Under the pieces are notes generated by a model. That model was not told where the DNA came from. It ran no database searches and was given only the letters and a program-made list of their open reading frames with translations. Below, piece by piece: positions 1 to 7,969 of a stretch of 64,000 nucleotides of DNA (the stretch's first letter is position 1; each line of letters starts with the position of its first letter). Position numbers and translations under genes: made by a program. The stretch comes from Candidatus Paraluminiphilus aquimaris (lineage in GTDB: Bacteria; Pseudomonadota; Gammaproteobacteria; Pseudomonadales; Halieaceae), in contig NZ_CP036501.1 of assembly GCF_026230195.1 (NCBI RefSeq), positions 248,001 to 312,000 of the forward strand, in the 5' to 3' direction.

Positions 1-49
1 GTCAGATCGTGGGGCGTCTCCCATCAAAAAAAGCTAAGGAGAAAGTGTA

Positions 50-469
50 ATGAAACATTTTATTTTTGCCGTAATAGCCACTGTCTTTTGCATGAACGTC
101 AACGCTGAAGCGCTCACATTAGAAAAACGACAACCCGATACGGTTATGAACGTGACGACGTTGACACTTGGAGATGATGAGTCAGTCATTAATGCCGAGG
201 GGGACATGGGCGTATACGGGCGGGTATATGTGACGTTCCGATTGACCTATGACGAGGGACGCACGGGTGGCACTGTCTACGGGTCGGGTCGCGGCGCCGT
301 CGGAAATGACATCGCGGTTGGCAACTTTTCAGGGCGCTGGGACATACAAGACGGCACTGTGACAATGCGACATGTTGTCTCGCTAAACGACGGCACCGTC
401 AACCTCGATATCGTGACGTTTAGACCGGTCGATCGCGAGCTCATCATTCGCGCGTACGTTCTCAAGTAG
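50..469 (+). CDS. Small exported protein, YGRVY family, unknown function
   Basis: The 139-residue product has a Sec-type signal peptide (about residues 1-19, cleavage after NVNA). The mature part is beta-rich, with alternating hydrophobic residues and many glycines, and has no Cys pair. The core segment, GDMGVYGRVYVTFRLT at about residues 51-66, matches the pattern GxYGRVYxxxxxT in the exported protein encoded at 20774-21202, so the two are probably paralogues. The G-x-Y-G pattern recalls barrels of the allene-oxide-cyclase type, but that is only a fold guess. A good Shine-Dalgarno (aaggaga) precedes the ATG. It lies 51 bp upstream of another exported-protein gene on the same strand, so they may be co-transcribed. 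The function is not recognised. Confidence 0.75.
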   Translation: MKHFIFAVIATVFCMNVNAEALTLEKRQPDTVMNVTTLTLGDDESVINAEGDMGVYGRVYVTFRLTYDEGRTGGTVYGSGRGAVGNDIAVGNFSGRWDIQDGTVTMRHVVSLNDGTVNLDIVTFRPVDRELIIRAYVLK

Positions 470-520
470 CCATCAATATCAAACAACTCGGGACGGACAG
501 TTCCGCGAACTGGAGTCAAT

Positions 521-991
521 ATGAAGCCTATTCAATCTTTTGCAGTCATTCTATTTCTGTTAGTTGGTGCACCTCTCTCATTCGCCGATACAGCGCAAGA
601 AATTCGAGACGTTGTGGAGGCCAATATGGCCTTCACCAATAAAAACCTCTCTCAGGATCCGATGCGCATCTCGTCCGGTGGATCTAAGGAGTTCTTCTCC
701 AGTGGCGGACTTCTCAACACACTCACTAGGAATGGCGATAACCCGGACTTTGAGTTCTTCTCGGGGTCCGTGAAACACATTGAAGTAGTGGTTTTGGTAG
801 AAGGAAAAGCCGCTATCGCCCACTATTATCAAGAGGCCGCTATGAAGCCAAAAGGTCTACCGGCGGTGCCAAATTACCGCACGAGAGTGACGCAGGCATA
901 TGTTAAGGAGGACGGCATGTGGCGAGTCAAAGCAGCACACTGGTCGCCACTTCAAGGCGGGGCAGGCACCTCTCAAACCGTCGTAAAATAA
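521..991 (+). CDS. Exported NTF2/SnoaL-like protein
   Basis: 156 residues with a signal peptide (residues 1-22, cleavage after LSFA). The mature protein begins with a helix (TAQEIRDVVEANMAFTNKN), followed by strands ending in IAHYYQEAA and a final TRVTQAYVKEDGMWRVKAAHWSPL segment. This closing pattern, a strand, a hairpin with a W-R-V motif and another strand, is typical of SnoaL/DUF4440 members of the NTF2-like superfamily. Such domains often serve as small-molecule pockets, so the activity cannot be named. It follows the preceding exported-protein gene in the same direction. A bidirectional terminator lies about 105 bp downstream. Confidence 0.7.
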   Translation: MKPIQSFAVILFLLVGAPLSFADTAQEIRDVVEANMAFTNKNLSQDPMRISSGGSKEFFSSGGLLNTLTRNGDNPDFEFFSGSVKHIEVVVLVEGKAAIAHYYQEAAMKPKGLPAVPNYRTRVTQAYVKEDGMWRVKAAHWSPLQGGAGTSQTVVK

Positions 992-1094
992 ACACACGGT
1001 TTTTTATTGGGACCCACAAGAGGAGGCCCCCCTTCTAGCGCCTGTTCTCGGCCAGAAGACATTACCAAACGAGAAGCCCTCTCTGAGGGCAATA

Positions 1095-1120
1095 AAAAAG
1101 GGGCATTTAATGCCCCTTTT
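1095..1120. terminator. Bidirectional rho-independent terminator
   Basis: A GC-rich hairpin (ggggcat / atgcccc) is flanked by an A-run on the left and a T-run on the right. It therefore works on both strands. It sits between the convergent genes ending at 991 (+) and 1147 (-). Confidence 0.85.
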
Positions 1121-1146
1121 CTTACACCGGTTATATCAAACCGACA

Positions 1147-1596
1147 CTACTTGTATTGAACACGTGAAAGTACCTTTCGGTCGACAATCTCTCGATATTC
1201 TTCGTAGCCTTGAGAGATTTCTTGGTTTTCTTCCTCATTACTCTCAAAGCGCTTGGTCATCTCAGCGACCATCTTCTGGTACTGCTCAGCATTTTGCTGC
1301 ATGGCGCCCATATTCTCATAAGTAACGGTTAAGAATACGTTTGGTGAGTCCGCGACATTAGCAGCCCACACTGCGAAGTTTTTAATCGCACCCTGATCCT
1401 TCAAAACCTGCATCGAATTGACCCAAGTGCCTTCAAGTCTCGTCAGATAACCGTCGACATAATTAGGCTTTACAGCAATAACCGTGAGCTCAGTCACCTC
1501 TTGGCTTAAGTCATAGTCTTCCCAAATCTCCGCTGTTGCAGTGAGGGAAGTTCCAATCATGACGCTTGCTACCAACATGCTTAAAAAATACTTCAT
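1147..1596 (-). CDS. Exported protein, possible dimeric alpha/beta-barrel type
   Basis: 149 residues with a clear signal peptide (MKYFLSMLVASVMIGTSLTATA). The mature part has the order strand (TELTVIAVKPNYVDGYLTRL), helix, strand (FAVWAANVADSPNVFLTVTYENM) and a long charged helix rich in Glu and Gln (about residues 95-140). This resembles exported ferredoxin-like or dimeric alpha/beta-barrel proteins; the assignment is structural guesswork from the pattern only. The gene has its own terminator (1095-1120) and stands alone on the minus strand. The function is unknown. Another exported protein with this kind of fold is encoded at 20069-20755. Confidence 0.7.
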   Translation of the reverse strand: MKYFLSMLVASVMIGTSLTATAEIWEDYDLSQEVTELTVIAVKPNYVDGYLTRLEGTWVNSMQVLKDQGAIKNFAVWAANVADSPNVFLTVTYENMGAMQQNAEQYQKMVAEMTKRFESNEEENQEISQGYEEYREIVDRKVLSRVQYK

Positions 1597-1835
1597 TGAT
1601 TACCCCTTTATTTTATAGATCGGCAAACCCCGACCTAATCAAGCTAACAACCTCGACAGGAGAAAGCGAACTTGTGGGGAAAATAGTCATGAAGGTGACA
1701 ATCACTAGTAGCTCCGTGACGAGTTTCGTGCGTTTTGATTGGGCAGAGGCCACCCGTTAGAAGGCGTATCTCAAACGTTTTTAGTCCGCCGCAACGAAGA
1801 CAACCCCCCAAGAAAAGCAAACTCATCCAGCCGGG

Positions 1836-3665
1836 CTAATCAAGATCCACCAAGCAGTCCTTGCATGTAAACAATGCCTTTGGCTCACGAATATCTATTA
1901 ATGTTTCATAGAGTTTTGAAATGCCATCCAGCGCGGATAACACCCTAGGCTCCCCAAGAGAAACATCGAAGTTCTCCAGTAATTCTTTGAGAATCAGCTC
2001 TTCAGGCGACAGTTCTTGGCCATAATATTCAACTTTGTAATCGTCTATTTCTGCCGACTCGGCTGCATAGGCGATTGCTGAATCAATACCGCCAATCTCA
2101 TCGACCAACCCTATTTCTAGCGCGTCGGTCGCAAGCCAGACTCGACCGCCCGCGACGGCTTTGATGTCTTCGTATGACTTAGATCGTGACTCGGCTACGA
2201 AATTTACAAATCGATCGTAGGCATCAGCGCCCCAGCTGGCGAAGATCTTATCGAGATCATCGTCAATGGGCTGGGTCAGATCCCAGCCCCCGTGCTTGGA
2301 GGTAACGACACCATCGAAATTGACGCCGATGTAATCCATGGCGTTTTCAAAGGTGGGCAGAGCGATTGCCACACCGATAGAGCCGGTAATTGTTGTCGGT
2401 TCGGCAAAAATAAAGTCAGCAGGTGTTGAGATATAAACACCACCGGATGCAGCGTAATCACCCATAGAAACGATAACTTTAAGTCCTTTATTTTTAGCTG
2501 CACGCAACTCATCTCTCATCATTTCACTGGCGATAATCGATCCGCCAGGACTGTTAACTCGAAAGACAATCGCTTTGGTGTTTTCGTCTTCATGTGCGGA
2601 CCTAATTTGTTTCACTACACCATTTGCCCCAGCAACGCCTTGGGAGATATCCCCTTCCATGATCGTGCCTTCAGCGGTAATGACCGCTATTTGGTTGCCG
2701 CTCTCGGAGATGTCGTCGTCGATTTGCTTAGAATATTCGCTATAGGAGATAGTCTTATACGTTTCAGTCTCAGACTCCTCGTCCAGACCAAACTCTTCAA
2801 TCATGTATTGCCGAAATTCCGGAAATGATTTGGTGCCGTCAATAATATTGTTCGCCTGCGCATAGGCGATGTTTCCTATGGCAGCTTCGCCAAAGAATCC
2901 GACGTAGTCATCTGCAAACGATTGGATATCATCTGCTTGAATACCCCTTCCCTCTGCCATGAGAGACTTCATTTCATCCCAAATAGGGAACAACAAGGCT
3001 TCTCTCTGCATCCGGTCGTTGTCAGACATGTTCGACCGCCAGTTTGTTTCAGTTGCCGACTTAAAGTCTCCCTGTGAGTAATTATGGAAATTAATCTTAA
3101 GGTTCTCGAACAGATCTTTATTGTAGTTTCTCATTCCCCCGAGACCCCTAACGCTGATGCTCCCAACAGGATGCACCCAGATCTCAGACGCTTGAGAAGC
3201 CATGAGATAAGACGTTGTAGACAGTCGATCGTTGAAGGCAATGACTCGCTTTCCAGATTCACGAAGTGCTTTTAGTTCTTTGGCGATATTGATTGCCGTC
3301 GTCGGCCCCGCAAAGTCGGTCGATGAGAAATCGATAACGACCGCAGGAATATCACTATCTTCAGCCGCCGCCCGAATAAGTTTTATCAGATCCCTTGTTT
3401 GGATCTGCTCAGCCGACGGATCGCCGCCAACGTTAAATAAAAAGTCCGAGTTGAACGCCTCTTGATCAACAACGCTCCCCGCGGGATCGATAAACAACAC
3501 CCTGCCACTTGGATCTTTAACATCCGGTCCCGAGGAAAACAGCGCCCCAGCTACCGCAATGATCAAGAACAACAAAATAAGGGCGGTGCCCAGATCCAAA
3601 ATGATTGTTCTTACTTTTTGTAAAAAGAGACTGAACGTGGAGATGAAAGATTTGAGCGCACTCAT
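1836..3665 (-). CDS. sppA: Signal peptide peptidase SppA, 67K type
   Basis: This inner-membrane serine protease digests cleaved signal peptides. The 609 residues are close to the E. coli enzyme (618). There is one membrane anchor near residues 21-44, then two tandem ClpP/crotonase-like domains. The catalytic Lys is K202 in SQGDFKSATE (N-terminal domain). The nucleophile is S407 in SMGDYAASGGVYIS (C-terminal domain), followed by the conserved TITGSIGV segment. The Ser/Lys dyad is thus complete. The ATG overlaps the stop of a 43-codon signal-peptide-like ORF (ATGA), although sppA also has its own aggaa Shine-Dalgarno about 8 bases upstream. Its promoter region appears to derive from a duplicated gene (see 3693-3950). 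Confidence 0.95.
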   Translation of the reverse strand: MSALKSFISTFSLFLQKVRTIILDLGTALILLFLIIAVAGALFSSGPDVKDPSGRVLFIDPAGSVVDQEAFNSDFLFNVGGDPSAEQIQTRDLIKLIRAAAEDSDIPAVVIDFSSTDFAGPTTAINIAKELKALRESGKRVIAFNDRLSTTSYLMASQASEIWVHPVGSISVRGLGGMRNYNKDLFENLKINFHNYSQGDFKSATETNWRSNMSDNDRMQREALLFPIWDEMKSLMAEGRGIQADDIQSFADDYVGFFGEAAIGNIAYAQANNIIDGTKSFPEFRQYMIEEFGLDEESETETYKTISYSEYSKQIDDDISESGNQIAVITAEGTIMEGDISQGVAGANGVVKQIRSAHEDENTKAIVFRVNSPGGSIIASEMMRDELRAAKNKGLKVIVSMGDYAASGGVYISTPADFIFAEPTTITGSIGVAIALPTFENAMDYIGVNFDGVVTSKHGGWDLTQPIDDDLDKIFASWGADAYDRFVNFVAESRSKSYEDIKAVAGGRVWLATDALEIGLVDEIGGIDSAIAYAAESAEIDDYKVEYYGQELSPEELILKELLENFDVSLGEPRVLSALDGISKLYETLIDIREPKALFTCKDCLVDLD

Positions 3666-3793
3666 ACGTGATTTCCTAATTTATGCATACAATACTGCCC
3701 GTAGGCTTTGTTGATCGGGGTAGCCGCGCTTGCGTCGCATCTTAGACCCGGCGATACGAGGCCTGCCATTAACACCGCTGTGACGTTTCCCAT
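3662..3793 (-). pseudogene. Truncated copy of the small exported-protein gene at 56890-57180
   Basis: The 43-codon ORF starting at ATG 3791-3793 reads MGNVTAVLMAGLVSPGLRCD, then ASAATPINKAYGQ. The full-length gene at 56890-57180 encodes MENFKAVLMVGLVSLGLSFD, then ASAATSVNEAYGQ. Homology stops right after YGQ; the remaining ~60 residues of the family are missing and replaced by nine unrelated codons. The residual product is essentially a signal peptide (cleavage near ASAA) plus a short tail. Its TGA overlaps the sppA ATG by the ATGA arrangement, and an aggga Shine-Dalgarno precedes its ATG, so it may still be translated. It is best described as a 5' gene fragment that could now act as a leader ORF for sppA. 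Confidence 0.7.
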
Positions 3794-3950
3794 GTTTCCC
3801 TGCAACTTCGTTAGCGACACTGTTTGCGACACTGTTTTCAACACTATGGATGACGGCAGCGAGGATACTCCCGTGCGGTCAGCCGACCGTGTAACAAATT
3901 TGCGCTATCTCGCTACAAGAAAAACACACTCAATGTAACGTAAACGTATC
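3693..3950. repeat. Ancient direct duplication, copy A (truncated)
   Basis: The nucleotide sequence from about 3693 to 3950 aligns in the same orientation with about 57081-57320. Shared blocks include gccgcgcttgcgtcg and gatacgaggcct in the coding part, and ggatgacgg and cgtgtaac in the upstream part. The match covers the 5' coding region plus promoter of the gene at 56890-57180. Copy A carries an extra tandem expansion (3814-3849) absent from copy B. Confidence 0.75.
3814..3849. repeat. 12-bp tandem repeat in the leader of copy A
   Basis: GCGACACTGTTT occurs twice perfectly (3814-3825, 3826-3837), followed by a degenerate third unit (3838-3849). The homologous position in copy B (near 57205) has only one unit, so copy A was locally expanded by about 24 bp. 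Confidence 0.8.
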
Positions 3951-3979
3951 ACTCTGACTTGGGGAAGTAAACGTTACAT
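3933..3979. promoter_or_regulatory. Inverted repeat in the gap upstream of sppA
   Basis: The 9-bp arms ATGTAACGT (3933-3941) and ACGTTACAT (3971-3979) are perfectly complementary and 29 bp apart. GTAAACGT also recurs directly at 3940 and 3967. The element lies at the outer edge of the duplicated promoter region, upstream of the remnant ORF and sppA. It could be an operator; no regulator can be named. Confidence 0.4.
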
Positions 3980-4039
3980 ACAAGGAGGTATAAAAGAATC
4001 TCTGAAAGAAATGATTGTTTCGCCAACCGGTCGCTGCAC

Positions 4040-4999
4040 TCAAAGGTCTCGCTTGAGTCCAATCGCCTTTAACAACTTATAGCGAATAGCCGGAAGCACA
4101 ACCTTTCGGCCAACCTTCGACCACTGAACAACCCCCTTTTGAAACGAATCTCTCGCGAAGAGCTTTTCAGCGTAAGCAGAAATGATCGAGTCTTCCTCCC
4201 ACAATAGCGGTTGCAGCCCTAACCATCTTAAACGATACAGAACCGCTCCCCATTGAATATCGGCGAGACTAAAGGTATCGCTTGCCAGCCAGCCGCCTTT
4301 GTTGAAGGGCCCAGTCTGAAGCTGGGTCTGGAGCTCGACAAGCTCAGCTTTCGTCGCGCTGATGATGGCAGGTATCTGACCCGCCGTGACCATTGCACCC
4401 TGTGTCGCCTCAATAACCGCCCGCTTTTTTTCGTAAGCCGCCCTGAGTGTGGGGTCGTTTTTATAGGTCTCGATTAAACCCGACAGCAGCTCGACTTTTT
4501 TTTGATGGTAGCTCCCGCCCTGAGAGGCACCCCCTATTGGGAAGGGCTTTTTAACGCCCTCTATTTCCCCGTAAGTAAGCGCTTCTATAAATAAGTCTGC
4601 CGCCCTATCAACCCAATCATTAACGCAGGCCCCCTCCTCCTCAGAGGTTTCGAAGCATTTGTTGGTAGGACCAAAACGAGACGCCAATGTATTGAGTATG
4701 TTGATCGTATCTGTTGAAACGTTGCCATCGATGACCAGTGTCGGCACCACGCATCGAGAATTAATTCGCACGTAACTCGGTGAAAACTGCTGTTGGAGCG
4801 GCAGCAAAATAACGTGCGAGTGCCATTTAACCCCTAGCTCCTCCAGTCCCTGACGCACTTTTTGAGAATCTAAAGACAAAGGGAAATGATAAAGATGAAT
4901 ACCTTTTGCCGGCGCCCACTGATTAGGCACGTCGGTCAATGGAGCATCAACGAGCGCCGGATCGGTCGCATAAACCGGCTTTAGCCGTAAATCAGCCAC
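4040..4999 (-). CDS. Glutathione S-transferase-like protein
   Basis: The N-terminal part (IHLYHFPLSLDSQKVRQGLEELGVKW, later VVPTLVIDG and a TDTINIL turn) is a thioredoxin-like GST domain. The C-terminal part is all-helical and ends with FNKGGWLASDTFSLADIQWGAVLYRL, the usual N-capping/D motif of GST helix 6. The long C-terminal region (over 200 residues) recalls GDAP1-type GSTs. The open frame extends to 5095, but there it overlaps the DUF805 gene. The GTG at 4997-4999 overlaps the DUF805 stop by 8 bases and is the most economical start (319 residues); GTG 4930 is an alternative. The substrate is unknown. The pair is probably an operon with translational coupling. Confidence 0.75.
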   Translation of the reverse strand: MADLRLKPVYATDPALVDAPLTDVPNQWAPAKGIHLYHFPLSLDSQKVRQGLEELGVKWHSHVILLPLQQQFSPSYVRINSRCVVPTLVIDGNVSTDTINILNTLASRFGPTNKCFETSEEEGACVNDWVDRAADLFIEALTYGEIEGVKKPFPIGGASQGGSYHQKKVELLSGLIETYKNDPTLRAAYEKKRAVIEATQGAMVTAGQIPAIISATKAELVELQTQLQTGPFNKGGWLASDTFSLADIQWGAVLYRLRWLGLQPLLWEEDSIISAYAEKLFARDSFQKGVVQWSKVGRKVVLPAIRYKLLKAIGLKRDL

Positions 5000-5387
5000 G
5001 AGAGGGTCTACACAGCAGAGGCATGAGATATAGCCAGCCGACAACAGGGATCGGCAACACCCATAGAACGCACCACCAGCCTGACTTGCCCACATCGTGC
5101 AGGCGCCTAACAGTAACCGCCACGGTCGGTGTGGCCATGATGGGTCGATACATGAGCACCAATATACCTACCTCAGGGTCAACCATCCCCATCGGTATGA
5201 ACTGCCCCAATGGCAGCTCACGAATATCGACTGTGGAATCGACAAAGCGTTGATCAACAAACGCTACAACGAGGTACAACAGCATAAACAACAGCATGAA
5301 GTACCAAAAATCAGATCGCGATGATCGACCGTTGAAATCTAAACAACGTGAAAAACCTGCTATCGATGCATGAATGAATCGCTTCAT
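4992..5387 (-). CDS. DUF805 inner-membrane protein
   Basis: 131 residues with the family signature LDFNGRSSRSDFWYF at about residues 16-30. It has hydrophobic segments at about 28-45 and 80-90, and the second signature VRRLHDVGKSGWW at about 93-105, followed by a last membrane helix. The protein stops at LLCRPSRG, just before the usual short glycine-rich tail, so the C-terminus is slightly short. DUF805 proteins (YhaH/YhaI in E. coli) are integral membrane proteins of unknown function. The gene overlaps the downstream GST-like gene by a few bases, which suggests one transcript. Confidence 0.85.
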   Translation of the reverse strand: MKRFIHASIAGFSRCLDFNGRSSRSDFWYFMLLFMLLYLVVAFVDQRFVDSTVDIRELPLGQFIPMGMVDPEVGILVLMYRPIMATPTVAVTVRRLHDVGKSGWWCVLWVLPIPVVGWLYLMPLLCRPSRG

Positions 5388-5570
5388 ACGATCATTAGTA
5401 ACACGATGAATGACCGCTTGTCACAATAGCCCTAGCCAAAATTGGCGTTACCCGGGCAGGCAATTCAAGGCCGTTGCCTACTCGTCAACTGATCTCTAAT
5501 TAAGCGCACTGACACTGAAAACGCCTCAAGTGCTCGGGAACTCGCACGGCTAACCGCTCGCAGGCTTTAC

Positions 5571-6590
5571 CTATAGTTTCACAATCAACTTGCCGCGATT
5601 ACCGCCAGTGAAGAACAGGTTTAGGCCTTCAATTGAAGACTCGAGTCCCTCGAGTACGTGACTTCGGTATTTCACTTTGCCGGACATGACGTAGGGTGCC
5701 AGCTGTTCAAGTAGTGCCGGTATCTCCTCGTAGTGATCGGGCACGGTGAAGCCGCGAATCGTTAAGCGCTTCTTAACAATCGGTATCCAGTTGGGACCCG
5801 CCGAGGGCTCTTCGGCAATGTAATCAGCAATCATGCCGCAAACCACCATTCGCCCGTGGGCATTCATCGCATCAAAAACCGCGTGCTGAATGGCGCCGCC
5901 GGTATTTTCAAAATAGATATCAACACCGTTGGGAGCTAACTCCGCCAGCTTTGACGGAAGATCGTCAGACTTATAATTGATGGCACCGTCGAACCCTAAG
6001 TCATCAACAATCCAAGAACACTTCTCATCGTCACCGGCCACACCGATGACCCGCAGACCGTCAGCTTTTGCCAACTGTCCAACGAGAGAGCCGACCGATC
6101 CAGCTGCGCCGCTGACAACCAATGTTTCACCCGCTTTGGGGTCGCCAAATCCATACAGGCCCTTCATCGCAGTAATGCCAGGAAGCGCAAAAATTGACAG
6201 CACGGTCTCTTCATCAACACCCTCGGGGACCTTACTTAAACCTGCACCGTCGCTAAGGCTGTACTCAGTCCAGCCCATCATGCCTCGCACTCTGTCACCG
6301 ACCTCAAAGTCGGGATGCTGACTCTCAATGACTTGTCCAATACCGGAGGAGCGCATAACCTCGCCTAACCCGACCGGAGGCACATAACTTTCGGTATCGG
6401 GGCTCATCCAGCCAATCATGGCCGGATCAAGCGACATGTGAGTCTGTTTCACAAGCAACTGACCAGCACCCGCAGACGGCACTTCCTTAGTAACGACCTC
6501 AAAAAGGTCACGGGTAATGGGGCCGGGTGTCGGTCGTGCGGCGAGATTAATCTGTGTATACAAAGTCATTGGAGCGCCCTGATTGGTCAT
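5571..6590 (-). CDS. NADP-dependent MDR oxidoreductase (CurA/YncB/leukotriene B4 dehydrogenase type)
   Basis: 339 residues. This zinc-free medium-chain dehydrogenase/reductase probably reduces activated C=C bonds of enones or enals using NADPH. Visible features are the family start QINLAARPTPGPIT, the SLDPAMIGWM segment, YVPPVGLGEVMRSSGIGQV, and the nucleotide-binding VVSGAAGSVGSLVGQLAK at about residues 157-174. No structural-zinc Cys cluster is present. A second in-frame ATG (6569) is a possible start. A LysR gene is divergently encoded, and an 8-bp-arm inverted repeat (6608-6629) lies between them, so LysR control is likely. A paralogue of identical length is encoded at 38273-39292. Confidence 0.88.
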   Translation of the reverse strand: MTNQGAPMTLYTQINLAARPTPGPITRDLFEVVTKEVPSAGAGQLLVKQTHMSLDPAMIGWMSPDTESYVPPVGLGEVMRSSGIGQVIESQHPDFEVGDRVRGMMGWTEYSLSDGAGLSKVPEGVDEETVLSIFALPGITAMKGLYGFGDPKAGETLVVSGAAGSVGSLVGQLAKADGLRVIGVAGDDEKCSWIVDDLGFDGAINYKSDDLPSKLAELAPNGVDIYFENTGGAIQHAVFDAMNAHGRMVVCGMIADYIAEEPSAGPNWIPIVKKRLTIRGFTVPDHYEEIPALLEQLAPYVMSGKVKYRSHVLEGLESSIEGLNLFFTGGNRGKLIVKL

Positions 6591-6607
6591 AGTGTTTTTC
6601 GCTGATA

Positions 6608-6629
6608 TTTAAGTATTAACGTACTTAAA
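6608..6629. promoter_or_regulatory. Probable LysR operator
   Basis: Perfect inverted repeat TTTAAGTA (6608-6615) / TACTTAAA (6622-6629) with a 6-bp spacer. It lies in the divergent promoter region between the MDR gene and the LysR gene and matches the T-N11-A style of LysR-family sites. It is 18 bp from the MDR start codon. Confidence 0.6.
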
Positions 6630-6701
6630 ACGATGATATATAAGCTCGACTTGCTAGTTCTTTTGTCGAAAAGACAACAATTAAGGGGTATCAAAGCGCG
6701 A

Positions 6702-7601
6702 ATGGACCAACTACTGGCTCTTAAGTATTTTTGTAAAGTCGCAGAAACCGGCAGTTTCACAAGTGCCGCAACAGCGTTTTCTGTTCCCCCCTCTTCCATA
6801 TCTCGTCGCATCTCTGATCTTGAGACGAGCTTGGGAACGCACTTGCTGACCCGAAGCACACGTGTGGTAAAACTCACCGAAATTGGTACGGCTTACCTAG
6901 AGCAGGTTAAAGAAATTCTGGTGCAGCTTGAGTTAAGTAATGAGTCGGTCAAGAGCTATCAGTCACGCCCGATGGGGCAATTAAAAATAAGCAGCATGGT
7001 GAGTTTTGGCGAGCGAATGCTGTTCCCAGTACTCGATGAATTCAGCGCCCTCTACCCCGACATTACTCTCGACATCAGCCTCTCGGACGAACTTTCGTCA
7101 CTGGCAAACGACGATGTCGACGTTGCCATTCGGGGTGGCTACGCACCGGATGAACGGATACATGCGATCAAATTGATGCCCAATGATTTTATACCTGTCG
7201 CCTCCCCAAGCTATCTGGCAGCCCAGGGCACACCGGAGGACGGCTTTGCGCTTCGTAATCACTTGGGCTTATTTTTTCGAACACCCCGAGGTCCATCGCC
7301 ATGGCTACTGGAAGTTGACGATCAGTGGCATGACGTCTCGGGTCAACCCGCCGTGATTTCAAACAACGCTAACTGGCTAATGAAGCAAGGACTAGAGGGC
7401 AAAGGCATCATGATGGCACCTCGCTGGTCACTGGAAGGAGATCTAATGTCGGGTGCATTGGTAGAGCTCCTAACCGATGCTGCGCTGAGCGTTAACCAAA
7501 ACCCAAATATGGGCATTTATCTGCTTTACCAAAAGCCCAAATACCTCGTGCCAAAAGTGAAGGTGTTTATCGACTTTCTCGTTGAAAAGCTCATGGCGTA
7601 A
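6702..7601 (+). CDS. LysR-family transcriptional regulator
   Basis: 299 residues. The N-terminal winged helix-turn-helix reads LLALKYFCKVAETGSFTSAA, then PPSSISRRISDLETSLGTHLLTRSTR. A type-2 periplasmic-binding fold follows (KISSMVSFGERMLFPVLDEFSALYPDITLDI and the DVAIRGG motif). The DVAIRGG motif and overall layout resemble the subgroup that regulates oxidoreductase genes. The frame is open to 6633, but ATG 6702 gives the canonical family start MDQLLALKYF and has a purine-rich Shine-Dalgarno (aagggg) upstream. It probably controls the divergent MDR gene and itself via the palindrome at 6608-6629; the inducer is unknown. Confidence 0.9.
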   Translation: MDQLLALKYFCKVAETGSFTSAATAFSVPPSSISRRISDLETSLGTHLLTRSTRVVKLTEIGTAYLEQVKEILVQLELSNESVKSYQSRPMGQLKISSMVSFGERMLFPVLDEFSALYPDITLDISLSDELSSLANDDVDVAIRGGYAPDERIHAIKLMPNDFIPVASPSYLAAQGTPEDGFALRNHLGLFFRTPRGPSPWLLEVDDQWHDVSGQPAVISNNANWLMKQGLEGKGIMMAPRWSLEGDLMSGALVELLTDAALSVNQNPNMGIYLLYQKPKYLVPKVKVFIDFLVEKLMA

Positions 7602-7969
7602 CAGGTACCTAGATAACATGTTCCACCCTGTCAGGTAGCTGGCGCTATGGGTTCACCTCGGGGCACATTCTCGGCTCACACGCTCACGTCATTTCCCTGT
7701 TTTAGGATGCAAACACGGCGCAATAACGGGTGTGACATCGAGATATTTTTCGCAAAATATGACACGCCATCGATCGAGAATTTCACTGGATCAAGGGCCT
7801 ATTTATTGAGCAATTTGGAATGACCTTCCTCTCCCGTATCGGCGGCTTGAACTTATCGAGCGTTTTTAGCTCTAAAGAAGTGCATTGACTGTAGCGGCCG
7901 CCAATTTTTAGCACGGTGGTCTGGGGCAGGAGTGATGCGGAAAACTTAAATTACAATAAGGATAAATAA
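7602..7969. other. Intergenic region, 368 bp
   Basis: No convincing ORF or RNA was found. It contains one AT-rich inverted repeat (ATATTTT at 7743-7749, AAAATAT at 7754-7760). The right end holds a Shine-Dalgarno-like aataagga before the gene at 7970. Confidence 0.5.

Noticed and set aside
5000-5095. Extended N-terminus of the GST-like protein up to 5095
   Set aside because: It would overlap about 100 bases of the DUF805 gene and encodes a Cys/Gly-rich stretch unlike the GST family.
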